DNA of 10,330 nt. Source: Candidatus Treponema faecavium (lineage in GTDB: Bacteria > Spirochaetota > Spirochaetia > Treponematales > Treponemataceae). The translations under genes were made by a program, and so were the position numbers. Position 1 is the first letter of the stretch. Every line of letters starts with the position of its first letter. The notes under the pieces were generated by a model that saw only the letters and a program-made list of their open reading frames with translations, made no database searches and was not told where the DNA came from. Shown here piece after piece: positions 1 to 7,080 of this stretch. Location: NCBI GenBank assembly GCA_019113455.1, contig DXHG01000127.1, positions 1-10,330 on the forward strand, read 5' to 3'.

Positions 1-937
1 TTTCTGCGTCAGCCGCCTCCGCTGTTCCCAGACCGGCTTCAAAGAGCGCGTAATACGAGCCGTAGCCGCGGTCGTAGCTCAGTACATCCGCAAACGAAAA
101 GAACTCAAGATCAGCCATGCTGCGCAGCTCCGTATTCACGTAGCCGCCGCCGAGCACGCAGCACACGCGGCCGCCAAAGCGGCGCTTGCACGCACGCGCG
201 GCGGCAAGCGCCGGCACGAACGCGCCCGCAAACGGCACCGATATGCAGCACAGCGCCTCAATGCCGCTGCCGCCTGCAAGCTCCGCCGCAATGGAGCTGA
301 ACAGGCTTTCAAGAATCGGTTCGTAGTATACGGAAAGCACCGGCGCGTCAAGCCGGCGCACCACCGAATCGAACGACGCGCTTTCGGTGCACAGCGACTC
401 GGCGTAGCGCACGAGCGAAAAACTGCCGTCAAACACGGCGGTGATGTAGTCGGCAATGTCGGCAAGCGCAAACGACGCGAGCAGCCGCGCGTCATCGGCT
501 GACACGTCGCGCTCCAGAGCGGCAAGGTATGTTTCCATGCGGCTGCCGCGCGGCACATGGGCGGAACGCACAAACTCATGGCGGCGTTCCTGCGCCTTCC
601 CGCACAAAAGCGCCGTTATCGTGCTGATCCACGCCGTCCACGCACTGCTTTGCGAAACGTAGCGGCGCAGGTTAAACGCTGTGTGCCTGTCTCCGCGCGC
701 AGCAGCGCGTTCCGCCTGCAAAAGCGCCTCGTCAGAAGAAAGCTCAAAGAGCTTTGCAATCCCGTCATGTGAAAAAACCGCATGAAAGAGCGCTATATTC
801 AAGTCGTGCCACGCGACGGACGTGATGCGGCCGGGAAACTGTTCCGCGCAGCGCAGAAAAAACGAACGCAGGTACGCGCCCGACGGATACGGCGTGTTGC
901 ATTGCACTATCGGCGGCTGAATGATATACACGCGCAT
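1..937 (-). CDS. B12-binding-domain radical SAM protein, N-terminal part (cut by left edge)
   Basis: An uninterrupted frame of 312 codons starts at the ATG at 937-935 and runs off the left edge with no stop. It opens with MRVYIIQPPIVQCNTPYPSG, the usual first beta strand of a cobalamin-binding domain. Near residue 263 it carries GGGYVNTELR, a signature I associate with the large cobalamin-binding radical SAM family. The Cys cluster that holds the 4Fe-4S centre (CxxxCxxC) would lie further downstream, outside the window, so the radical SAM domain is inferred. Members use SAM radical chemistry for methyl transfer or rearrangement; the substrate cannot be told from here. The start lies one base after the stop of the HAD gene (TGA-C-ATG), so the two are almost certainly one operon. 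No separate ribosome site is obvious; translation may be coupled. Confidence 0.8.
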   Translation of the reverse strand, partial: MRVYIIQPPIVQCNTPYPSGAYLRSFFLRCAEQFPGRITSVAWHDLNIALFHAVFSHDGIAKLFELSSDEALLQAERAAARGDRHTAFNLRRYVSQSSAWTAWISTITALLCGKAQERRHEFVRSAHVPRGSRMETYLAALERDVSADDARLLASFALADIADYITAVFDGSFSLVRYAESLCTESASFDSVVRRLDAPVLSVYYEPILESLFSSIAAELAGGSGIEALCCISVPFAGAFVPALAAARACKRRFGGRVCCVLGGGYVNTELRSMADLEFFSFADVLSYDRGYGSYYALFEAGLGTAEAADAE

Positions 938-938
938 G

Positions 939-1598
939 TCAGTATCCGCGGCGGCAAAGGAAACGCAGCTCCGCCTCAGGCAGCGCTGCCGCAAGCTCCG
1001 CAAACGAGTCTATGGCGCCGTCGTACGACGAGACGCTGCCGAAACCGTAGCGCGCGAAAATAAACGCGATGCCTGCCTCGGCGGCGGCCTGTTCGTCAAC
1101 AGCGGCGTCGCCGACATATACCGGACATTTGAGCGCGTATTGTTCTATAATAAGCAGATTGTTCTTTCCTTTTGAGAGCCCTGTATCGCCCCAGCTTACA
1201 TGGCCTGAAAACAGCGCTTCAAGGCTGAACGCGCGCAGAAATGTTTCTATATAGCCGCTCTGGCAGTTGCTCACGATAAAGAGCTCGAACTCTCTGCGTA
1301 AGCGCTCAAGCCCTTCGCGCACGCCGTCAAACACGCGCGCGCCGCCGTGCTCCAAGTCTTTGTTTTCCTGTGCGCAGCACGCGGCGCGAAGCTGCTCACG
1401 AGCTGCGGCTGGCATATCGGGGAACAGCTCCGCAAAAATCTGCGTCATCGGTTTGCCGAAAAAAGCCGACAGATACGGAACGGTCAGCTGCAGCGGAACG
1501 CCCTCGGCGCGAAACACCGCGTTCCAGCTTGCGCACACGGCTTCGCGGGAATCCCACAGCGTGCCGTCCAAATCAAACAAAATACTGTCAAACGCCAT
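939..1598 (-). CDS. HAD-family phosphatase, phosphoglycolate-phosphatase-like
   Basis: This is a 219-residue HAD hydrolase. Motif I is FDLDGTLWDS with the nucleophile and acid/base aspartates at D9 and D11. Motif II is IVSN ending at S110-N111, the motif III lysine is in LSKGKN (K143 or K145), and motif IV is YVGDAAVDEQAAAEAG with D164 and D168. The helical stretch between motifs I and II is a type C1 cap, as in Gph, pyrophosphatase PpaX and beta-phosphoglucomutase relatives. It should remove phosphate from a small cytosolic substrate, which the sequence does not identify. The frame stays open to 1931, but the ATG at 1598 gives the normal HAD start and avoids overlap with the divergent gene. 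No SD precedes it; instead a TGC-TATACT extended -10 sits six bases upstream, suggesting a leaderless message. The radical SAM gene follows after one base. Confidence 0.88.
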   Translation of the reverse strand: MAFDSILFDLDGTLWDSREAVCASWNAVFRAEGVPLQLTVPYLSAFFGKPMTQIFAELFPDMPAAAREQLRAACCAQENKDLEHGGARVFDGVREGLERLRREFELFIVSNCQSGYIETFLRAFSLEALFSGHVSWGDTGLSKGKNNLLIIEQYALKCPVYVGDAAVDEQAAAEAGIAFIFARYGFGSVSSYDGAIDSFAELAAALPEAELRFLCRRGY

Positions 1599-1604
1599 AG
1601 CGCA

Positions 1605-1613
1605 AGTATAGCA
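1605..1613 (-). promoter_or_regulatory. Extended -10 promoter for the HAD gene (leaderless candidate)
   Basis: On the minus strand the sequence TGC-TATACT fits the extended -10 consensus TGn-TATAAT. It ends at 1605 and the A of the HAD start codon is at 1598, seven bases later, the normal distance to a transcription start. No good -35 is seen 16-18 bp upstream, which extended -10 promoters tolerate. The absence of an SD agrees with a leaderless transcript. This is inferred from sequence only. Confidence 0.5.
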
Positions 1614-1709
1614 CAACGCGGCAAAGCAATGCACGAGCGGATGCGTTTTTTTGCTCCTGCACGCGCGATTTGTCTCTTTGCGGGTTCCCTGCACATATAG
1701 CACAACGCG
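1607..1709. repeat. 14-bp direct repeat in the divergent promoter region
   Basis: TATAGCACAACGCG occurs exactly at 1607-1620 and again at 1696-1709, 89 bp apart, in the 138-bp gap between the HAD gene (minus) and the NusG domain II gene (plus). Read on the minus strand, each copy ends in TGCTATA and forms an extended -10-like element (TATACT, and TATATG in the distal copy). It could be a duplicated promoter core or two copies of a regulator site. Confidence 0.6.
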
Positions 1710-1717
1710 CTCCGATA

Positions 1718-1726
1718 TGCTATTTT
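1718..1726 (+). promoter_or_regulatory. Extended -10-like promoter for the NusG-II/radA operon
   Basis: TGC-TATTTT on the plus strand resembles an extended -10. It would place transcription start near 1733, only a few bases before the ATG at 1737. No SD is visible before that ATG, so this message too may be leaderless or nearly so. No convincing -35 was found. Confidence 0.35.
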
Positions 1727-1736
1727 TACAGTATCC

Positions 1737-2105
1737 ATGAAATTGCTCCGCCCCGCAGATATTGCATTCATGCTGCTTGCCGCCGCCCTTACCGGCATAT
1801 CGGCGTATGCCGCTGCGGCGCGCACAGAAGGACAGGCGCGCCTTGTCATACAGTCTCCCGCAGGCGAGTGGATATACCCGCTCGGCACTGACCGCGAACT
1901 CGATATAGACGGCGCGCTCGGCGTCTCTCATATCGTTATCAGCGGCGGCGATGCTTTTTTCACCGATTCTCCGTGCGGCAATAAACTGTGCGTGATGAGC
2001 GCGCCGATACGCAGCAACGGCACATGGATCGCCTGCCTGCCTAACCGCATAGTCATCCGCGTTGAGGGGACTGAAAGCGGCGGCCTTGACGCACAGGTAT
2101 ACTGA
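1737..2105 (+). CDS. Membrane-anchored NusG domain II-containing protein
   Basis: This is a 122-residue protein. Residues about 8-28 are a hydrophobic N-terminal anchor or uncleaved signal. The rest matches the stand-alone NusG domain II family: a small beta barrel with the diagnostic SPCGNKLC (78-85) and CLPNR (100-104) segments. Its three cysteines (80, 85, 100) are typical of the family. The domain is predicted to face the cell exterior or periplasm; its function is not established. It is not a transcription factor merely because it shares the NusG domain fold. It is the first gene of a plus-strand pair, with 40 bp between its stop and the radA start, so co-transcription is likely. The start was chosen because it gives the anchor and sits just downstream of a -10-like element; there is no SD. 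Confidence 0.85.
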   Translation: MKLLRPADIAFMLLAAALTGISAYAAAARTEGQARLVIQSPAGEWIYPLGTDRELDIDGALGVSHIVISGGDAFFTDSPCGNKLCVMSAPIRSNGTWIACLPNRIVIRVEGTESGGLDAQVY

Positions 2106-2132
2106 ACGCAGACTCAGCGCCGAAAACGCTGT

Positions 2133-2138
2133 AAGGAG
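2133..2138 (+). promoter_or_regulatory. Shine-Dalgarno site that fixes the radA start
   Basis: AAGGAG lies seven bases before the ATG at 2146. It supports that codon over the earlier in-frame ATG at 2062, which lies inside the upstream gene and would add 28 residues unlike RadA. Confidence 0.8.
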
Positions 2139-2145
2139 TACGCAT

Positions 2146-3528
2146 ATGTCCGCAAAGAAAACAGCCGGAATACAGTATAAATGCTCGTCATGCGGCCATA
2201 TTCAGCCGCGCTGGATGGGCCGCTGCCCCGAATGCGGGGAATGGAACAGCTTTGCCGAATACAGGCAGCAGCAGCCGGCATCCGTTCCCGGGCTCGGCAT
2301 AAAAACAGCGGAACGGCAGACGCCAAAGCCGCTTTCGTCCGTCACTTCCATGAAAACAAGCCGCCTCAAAACCGGCATAGCGGAGTTTGACCTCGTGCTC
2401 GGCGGCGGCGCAATGAAGCGTTCCGCCGTGCTCATCGGCGGCGAACCCGGCATCGGCAAGTCGACACTGCTCCTGCAGACGGCGGCAGCCGCAGCCGCGC
2501 ACGGCGCCCAGATTCTCTACGTCTCAGGCGAGGAATCGGCCGCGCAGATACGCGCCCGCGCAGAGCGCCTCTGTCTCAAGACAGACATGATACAGGTGCT
2601 GTGCACCGCCGCCCTTTCCGACATAGAGCATGCGCTTGACACAATGCAGCCGCAGCTGGTGATTGTAGACTCCATACAGACCGTGTACGCGCCTGAAGCA
2701 GGCGCAGTGCCCGGCACCGTAAACCAGCTCAAATACAACGCGGCCTCCCTCGTGTCGTGGGTAAAAGAGCACGACAGCGTCCTGTTCCTGACCGCGCACA
2801 TCACAAAAGACGGCGTTATCGCGGGCCCCAAATCGCTTGAGCACATGGTGGATACGGTCATTTCGTTTGACCGCAACAACGAAAACGCGCGGTTTCTGCG
2901 CGCGCACAAAAACAGGTTCGGCTCGGTTGACGAGCTCGGCATCTTTACTATGGAAGAAACAGGACTTGTCCCAGTGCCTGACCCGTCCGGCCTGTTCATG
3001 ACAAATAGGAACGGCGACATTCCCACCGGCATTGCGCTTGCCCCCGTCTTTGAAGGCAGCCGCGTGTTCCTTGTTGAAATACAGGCGCTCACCGTTCCGG
3101 CAAAAGCGGGCGTAACGCGCGTATATTCAGACCGCATAGACAGCGCCCGCGTGAGCCGCATCGCCGCCGTCATCGAAAAATGCGCCGGCCTGCGCTTCAG
3201 CGACCAAGATCTGTACATACACATTGCAGGCGGCGTACGGCTTTCTGAAAGCGCCGTCGACGCCGCGATAGCCGCCGCGCTCTGCTCGTCGCGCACAGAC
3301 ACGCCGCTGCCGCGCGGCGCTGCGTTTGCCGGAGAGCTCAGCCTTGCCGGAGAAATACGGCCTGTTGCACGCATCAGACAGCGCGCGAAAGCGGCGCGCG
3401 CGCTCGGCATACAGACGCTGTACGCGCCGGAACGCGAAGAAGGCGTGCACTACATAGACAGCATACGCGCGCTCGTGCAGGCGATATTCTCTACACCAGA
3501 GACGACACGAGCGCCGGAACGGCGATGA
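2146..3528 (+). CDS. radA: DNA repair and recombination ATPase RadA
   Basis: RadA is 460 residues here, the same length as the E. coli protein, and appears complete. The parts in order are: a zinc finger with C13-x2-C16 and C27-x2-C30; Walker A GGEPGIGKST at 98-107; a Walker B-like LVIVDS with D175; the RadA-specific KNRFG at 255-259; and a C-terminal Lon protease-like domain (from about 300) used as a scaffold. It is a RecA-related, DnaB-like helicase that drives branch migration of recombination intermediates in the cytosol. The last 38 bp overlap the 3' end of the convergent TraB-family gene. The partner upstream is the NusG domain II gene. Nothing is missing or broken. Confidence 0.97.
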   Translation: MSAKKTAGIQYKCSSCGHIQPRWMGRCPECGEWNSFAEYRQQQPASVPGLGIKTAERQTPKPLSSVTSMKTSRLKTGIAEFDLVLGGGAMKRSAVLIGGEPGIGKSTLLLQTAAAAAAHGAQILYVSGEESAAQIRARAERLCLKTDMIQVLCTAALSDIEHALDTMQPQLVIVDSIQTVYAPEAGAVPGTVNQLKYNAASLVSWVKEHDSVLFLTAHITKDGVIAGPKSLEHMVDTVISFDRNNENARFLRAHKNRFGSVDELGIFTMEETGLVPVPDPSGLFMTNRNGDIPTGIALAPVFEGSRVFLVEIQALTVPAKAGVTRVYSDRIDSARVSRIAAVIEKCAGLRFSDQDLYIHIAGGVRLSESAVDAAIAAALCSSRTDTPLPRGAAFAGELSLAGEIRPVARIRQRAKAARALGIQTLYAPEREEGVHYIDSIRALVQAIFSTPETTRAPERR

Positions 3529-4666
3529 TGTTGCCGGCAGCGCCGCCGACAGAAGACAGCAGAAACACAAGCAGCACGCGCAGAATCCGATTATGGTATA
3601 TGCCCCTGAGCGAAGAAATATCATCCATAAGCGTTTCCATGTCTTCTACTTTGGGCTTTTTTATCCACGCCTGCACGATGCCGGTAAAAAGTCCGATGCC
3701 GAGCAGCGGGTTAAGCGTCGCAATGGGAGCGCCGACAAACCCCGTAATCACCGTAAGGATATGCCCGCCGGCAAGCAGTGCGCCGAGCGCGGCGAGAGAC
3801 CCGTTCCACAAAAGCCAGCGCACAAGCATCTGGGCGGAAACCGCCGCGCCGCCGGTTACAAAACCCGCGGCAAGCAGCGCAATAATCGCAATGGGGAAAA
3901 TCCAGCCGGCAAGTTTTGTACCGAGCCCCGCAGGCGGTATTACTTCTATATCGGACGTAACCGGAGATTCCGCGCCTGACGCGAGTTCGCGCAGATGCGC
4001 CTCAACGCCCGGCAGATGCCCCGCACCCAGCACCGCCACAACCCGCCTGCCGCTGCACTGCCAGATACGGCTTGCCAGAAACCGGTCGCGCTCGTCTATA
4101 AGCACCGTCTTTACTGACGGCAGGTAGTCGGCAAGCTCGTTCATCATCGAATCCATCTCGTTTGAGTTCTTAAGGTTCTCTATCTCGTCGGCGGAAACCT
4201 CCTGCCGGTCAAATGCACTCGACAGCAGGGCTGCAAGCAGCTTGCACTTGCCCCACAGCGAGTTCCGCGCCCACGCGCGGCGAAGCGTTATCTGAATCGG
4301 CCGGTCGGCAAGCTCCACGGCGATGCCGAGCTCTCGCGCCGCATTGATCGCCGCGCGCATTTCGTCTCCGGGCTGCACGCCGACATGCGCCCCCATCCGC
4401 TTCTGAAACGACGACAGCACAAGATTTGCCATCAGCATAAACCCCTGCCCGCTTTTGAGCACCCGCACCACGTCAAGACTGCGCCATGAATCGCTGTCTT
4501 CCATTGACTTAAGCCGCTGCTTGTCAAGTTCGACAGCGGCGCAGTCGGGCCTGTACGTCCTGATTGCATCGTCAACTTCGGCAACGCTTTCGGGCGACAC
4601 GTGCGCCGTGCCGATCAGCACGATTTCACGGTCTCCAAAGTTAAGCTCCCGCTTTGTTCCGCTCAT
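3491..4666 (-). CDS. TraB/PrgY-family membrane protein
   Basis: This is a 391-residue TraB/PrgY family member. The soluble N-terminal domain has GTAHVS at 19-24, a conserved glutamate in AAVELD (E46), ERDR at 192-195 and GAGH at 214-217. These residues relate the family to the Tiki/EreA-like fold, in which the His and Glu residues are proposed metal ligands. The C-terminal part (about 253-391) is strongly hydrophobic, with roughly four or more membrane segments. Enterococcal TraB and PrgY act on pheromone peptides, but chromosomal homologues have no settled role; a peptidase-like activity is only a hypothesis. The ATG overlaps the stop of the TPR gene as ATGA, so it is the second gene of a coupled pair. 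The 3' end overlaps radA by 38 bp, tail to tail. Confidence 0.88.
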   Translation of the reverse strand: MSGTKRELNFGDREIVLIGTAHVSPESVAEVDDAIRTYRPDCAAVELDKQRLKSMEDSDSWRSLDVVRVLKSGQGFMLMANLVLSSFQKRMGAHVGVQPGDEMRAAINAARELGIAVELADRPIQITLRRAWARNSLWGKCKLLAALLSSAFDRQEVSADEIENLKNSNEMDSMMNELADYLPSVKTVLIDERDRFLASRIWQCSGRRVVAVLGAGHLPGVEAHLRELASGAESPVTSDIEVIPPAGLGTKLAGWIFPIAIIALLAAGFVTGGAAVSAQMLVRWLLWNGSLAALGALLAGGHILTVITGFVGAPIATLNPLLGIGLFTGIVQAWIKKPKVEDMETLMDDISSLRGIYHNRILRVLLVFLLSSVGGAAGNIIAVPALVSSLV

Positions 4667-6102
4667 CCTTCAAGCCCCCATTCCGCAAGCCGGTATTCAA
4701 AAAACATCGGGCTGTTTGTGTTCATCACCTCGGTATAGTACTGCATGGCGCCGACTTCGTCTCCGTTTAACGCGCAGTAGAGCCCGATATAGTAGAGCAG
4801 CCTGCCGCGCTGGTTGCGGTCAGGCTCATTGCGCACCTTCTGCGCCGCGGTAGTTATATTAAGCCCGTCGTAATAGAGGCGGAGCACCGCGTACACCGGC
4901 GTCGACGTGTCCATATTGCGCATCGCGCGCGACACCGTGTCCCTGCACGCACGCGCACTGCCTTCGGCAAGATACGACGCGGCAATCATGAGCGGGTACG
5001 ACACAGTGCGGGACACGTCGCCGCCCGCCGCCGCAAACGCTTTTTCAAATGCGCCGCGCGCCTGCGCATACCGCCCCGCGCGCCACGAAAGCATACCGAG
5101 CGACTCATACGCAAAGTAGTATTCCGGATTCAGTCTGACAACCGCTTCGTATTCCGCGAGCGCCTCGTCAAACATGCCCTGCTCGTCATACAGTCCGGCA
5201 AGATATGCGTGTGCAAGAAAATAGTCAGGATCAAGCGAAACAGCTTCTTTCCACGCTGCCTCCGCCTCATCGAACAGCCCCATGCCGCGCTGGTACGAGC
5301 CGTAATCCATCCAGAAGTCATACACGCTCGGGTCAATGTCTATCGCCTTTTGCACGCAGTCCGCTGCTTTCAGGTAGTTTTCGCTTTCCCGCTCAAGCTT
5401 GCCCAGATACGCCCACGCAAACGCATGTTCCGCGTCAAGCGAAAGCAGCTTATTGAACGCGCGTTCAGCTGTCTTAAGATCGCCAAGATAATAGGACGTC
5501 TGCCCCAGACCGAACAGCGCCGTCTCGTCTTCGGGACTGCCTGCAAGGCCGCGCTGGTAGTAGGTGCGCGCGAGCTTGTAGTTGCGCCTGAGCATCTGCT
5601 CGTTCGCAAGCTCCGCGTTCGCATCGGGATCAGACGGGTTTATCTCAAGCACACGCTTGAGGAGCGCAGACTTAGTCCTGGAATCTCCTGAGTATTTTGC
5701 TGCGAGCGCGCCGAGCATGAGCGCGTCCGTATTTTCAGGCTCCTGCGCTATGAGCGTATCCGCAATCCCGCGCGCGGCTTCTGCGTCTCCTGCAGACAGG
5801 AGCAGCGACGCGTGCAGCAGCTGTATGTCGAAATCGGCGGCGGCTTCTTCCGGCGCGCGCTCGAACAGCGCAAGCGCATCTTCAACCGTTCCCGATTCAA
5901 GCGTCCGCGAAAGGGACTGAACGAACGAGGCCGACGCTGAAACAGCTTCGTCTTCCGCTCCGGCGGCAGATACGGCGTCTGTTCCGTCAGCGATAATCAC
6001 CTGCGCCTGCACCGCCGCGGCCGCCTGCCCGACTGAAAGCCAGCCGCACAGCGCGCACAGCAGCGCTCCGGCATATTCCGCCGCATGTATATGTCGTTTC
6101 AT
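4663..6102 (-). CDS. Exported tetratricopeptide-repeat (TPR) protein
   Basis: This is a 479-residue protein. It begins with a basic MKRH and a hydrophobic stretch, with an Ala-rich possible cleavage site near residue 28-33, so it is probably exported to the periplasm. A low-complexity Ala/Glu linker (about 38-60) follows. From about 65 to 360 there are consecutive TPR-like helix pairs; the clearest are around 190-225, 227-257, 261-291, 295-325 and 329-359, several ending in LNP, IDP or LDP. The C-terminal section (about 400-475) has degenerate repeats. Such proteins are scaffolds for protein-protein contacts, often in envelope assembly; no partner is evident beyond the coupled TraB-family gene. 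AAGGAG at 6113-6108 lies five bases before the ATG, supporting this start. The leader carries a strong hairpin (6125-6146). Confidence 0.87.
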   Translation of the reverse strand: MKRHIHAAEYAGALLCALCGWLSVGQAAAAVQAQVIIADGTDAVSAAGAEDEAVSASASFVQSLSRTLESGTVEDALALFERAPEEAAADFDIQLLHASLLLSAGDAEAARGIADTLIAQEPENTDALMLGALAAKYSGDSRTKSALLKRVLEINPSDPDANAELANEQMLRRNYKLARTYYQRGLAGSPEDETALFGLGQTSYYLGDLKTAERAFNKLLSLDAEHAFAWAYLGKLERESENYLKAADCVQKAIDIDPSVYDFWMDYGSYQRGMGLFDEAEAAWKEAVSLDPDYFLAHAYLAGLYDEQGMFDEALAEYEAVVRLNPEYYFAYESLGMLSWRAGRYAQARGAFEKAFAAAGGDVSRTVSYPLMIAASYLAEGSARACRDTVSRAMRNMDTSTPVYAVLRLYYDGLNITTAAQKVRNEPDRNQRGRLLYYIGLYCALNGDEVGAMQYYTEVMNTNSPMFFEYRLAEWGLEG

Positions 6103-6124
6103 CGATACTCCTTGCTGTATAGCT

Positions 6125-6146
6125 CCTGCCCGATGCTGCGGGCAGG
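6125..6146 (-). promoter_or_regulatory. Hairpin in the 5' leader of the TPR gene
   Basis: CCTGCCCG (6125-6132) and CGGGCAGG (6139-6146) form a perfect 8-bp GC-rich stem with a 6-base loop. It lies between the proposed -10 and the SD, and if transcription starts near 6147 it is the extreme 5' end of the message. Such a stem could protect the mRNA or bind a regulator. It is not followed by a U run, so it is unlikely to be a terminator. Confidence 0.6.
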
Positions 6147-6153
6147 GGTTCTG

Positions 6154-6159
6154 ATTATA
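6154..6159 (-). promoter_or_regulatory. -10 element for the TPR/TraB operon
   Basis: A perfect TATAAT reads on the minus strand in an AT-rich stretch. It would start transcription near 6147, about 45 bases before the ATG. The -35 at the expected distance (TACCAA) is poor, so this is a partial promoter match. Confidence 0.5.
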
Positions 6160-6307
6160 TACATATCGGCGTTTTATTGGTATCTATATATTGTATATTG
6201 CGGAGCTTCTGCACGGCGCGGGCTTTTTCTTTGCGCGTTCCCGCAGGGTATGTTTCTGCGCTTGCACGTGCGGCTTTTTTCTTTGTTATTCTCTGTAAGT
6301 TGTTTTT

Positions 6308-6359
6308 TTGGGGGAGAAGGGAACCTCTTCTTCAGAGGCGTTGTTCCCTTCTCCCCCAA
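6308..6359. repeat. Long perfect hairpin with a purine/pyrimidine stem
   Basis: The arms 6308-6324 and 6343-6359 are exact reverse complements over 17 bp. The core arm is GGGGGAGAAGGGAAC, so one strand of the stem is nearly all purine. The 18-base loop contains a smaller CCTCT/AGAGG pair. A run of seven T overlaps the left flank (6302-6309), but no T run follows on either strand, so it is not a standard intrinsic terminator. It lies downstream of the minus-strand lipocalin-like gene and upstream of the TPR promoter. It may be a dispersed intergenic element or a transcript-end stabiliser. The remainder of the 350-bp gap (6160-6307 and 6360-6452) shows no gene that I can support. Confidence 0.75.
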
Positions 6360-6452
6360 GCCCCTCATCCTTCCAGCACTGGGGAATTGCAGCCGCAGGC
6401 AATGTACTGCGAAACGGCAAGCCCATCCGCACAGCAAGCCTGTAAAATCCGC

Positions 6453-6971
6453 TTAACGCTGTTTTGTATATGTTGATGTATTATCGAATTCCAGTATATT
6501 TCCGCCATCGGAGAATTTATAGGAATAACACCACATGTCTCCGGATGCGTTCTCAATCAATCTATCCCCGCTGACAGTTCCTTTAAATACTCTTGTTTTC
6601 CATTTCAGTATAAACTCGGAACCTGTTATGGTCAGCATCGTGTGAGGATCTTCTTTGTTTTTATAAACTCCGTCTCTGACAAGCTCAAATGATATTTTTG
6701 ATTGTTCTGTATCTCCTTCCAGAGCCGATATATCGAGTATGTGTCCGTCCCATAAGAACTCCGATTCCACTCCTTCAGGATACGGTTCAATCTGTTCCAT
6801 AATATACAGGTACTCTTCTGTCGCAGACCATGTTTCGCCTGTGTCCTGATTGTCTGCAATATATGTATCGTCAGCTCTGAAAGTAATTGTCTTCGGGGCG
6901 CCGGTTTCTTTTTCGTCAGCTTTAACCCACGTGCCGATAAATTTTGTTTCCGCAGTGGGCTCAGAAGGCAT
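6453..6971 (-). CDS. Lipocalin-like secreted or lipoprotein, probably N-terminally damaged
   Basis: The intact frame from the ATG at 6971 gives 172 residues. It starts with a Ser/Pro/Glu/Thr-rich linker, then FIGTW (11-15) and TITFRADDTY, the pattern of small beta-barrel lipocalin-like domains in bacterial lipoproteins. It ends with further beta-rich segments. A fold match is all that can be said; the ligand is unknown. The ATG at 6971 has no SD. A good promoter, leader and SD (GGAG at 7039-7036) instead serve the ATG at 7030, which is in a different frame. In-frame codons just upstream of 6971 read LCSSGGSVFEE, like the start of a mature lipoprotein. The N-terminus therefore looks frame-disrupted. 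Base composition is visibly more AT-rich than neighbouring genes, suggesting an accessory or transferred gene. Confidence 0.6.
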   Translation of the reverse strand: MPSEPTAETKFIGTWVKADEKETGAPKTITFRADDTYIADNQDTGETWSATEEYLYIMEQIEPYPEGVESEFLWDGHILDISALEGDTEQSKISFELVRDGVYKNKEDPHTMLTITGSEFILKWKTRVFKGTVSGDRLIENASGDMWCYSYKFSDGGNILEFDNTSTYTKQR

Positions 6972-7035
6972 TTCTTCAAAAACACTTCCGCCGCTGCTGC
7001 ACAGATATACGCAATCCTGTTTCTTCTCATCAAAG

Positions 7036-7039
7036 CTCC
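7036..7039 (-). promoter_or_regulatory. Shine-Dalgarno site for the ATG at 7030
   Basis: GGAG is followed by five bases and then the ATG at 7030-7028. It marks the likely original translation start of the lipocalin-like gene, which is out of frame with the 172-codon body. Confidence 0.55.
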
Positions 7040-7071
7040 GTGTATTCGTAAATACCGTGTATTCGTAAATA
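7038..7071. repeat. Perfect 17-bp tandem duplication in the leader
   Basis: CCGTGTATTCGTAAATA occurs twice head to tail (7038-7054 and 7055-7071) with no mismatch. It lies between the proposed transcription start and the SD of the lipocalin-like gene, so copy number would change leader length. Exact identity suggests a recent duplication. Confidence 0.9.
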
Positions 7072-7080
7072 AGGTGCCTA

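Noticed and set aside
136..579. 147-codon minus-strand frame near the left edge
   Set aside because: The overlapping frame ending at 937 is open for 312 codons and has a clear B12-binding family signature; this one is Arg/Ala-rich noise.
1599..1931. N-terminal extension of the HAD protein to an ATG at 1931
   Set aside because: It would add 111 residues before the canonical HAD start and overlap the divergent NusG domain II gene.
2517..3410. 297-codon minus-strand frame inside radA
   Set aside because: It is the shadow of a well-supported gene, with a composition typical of antisense frames in GC-rich DNA.
6223..6290. Two GGC-T5/6-CTTTG motifs as plus-strand terminators
   Set aside because: Only weak stems precede the T runs and no plus-strand gene lies upstream.
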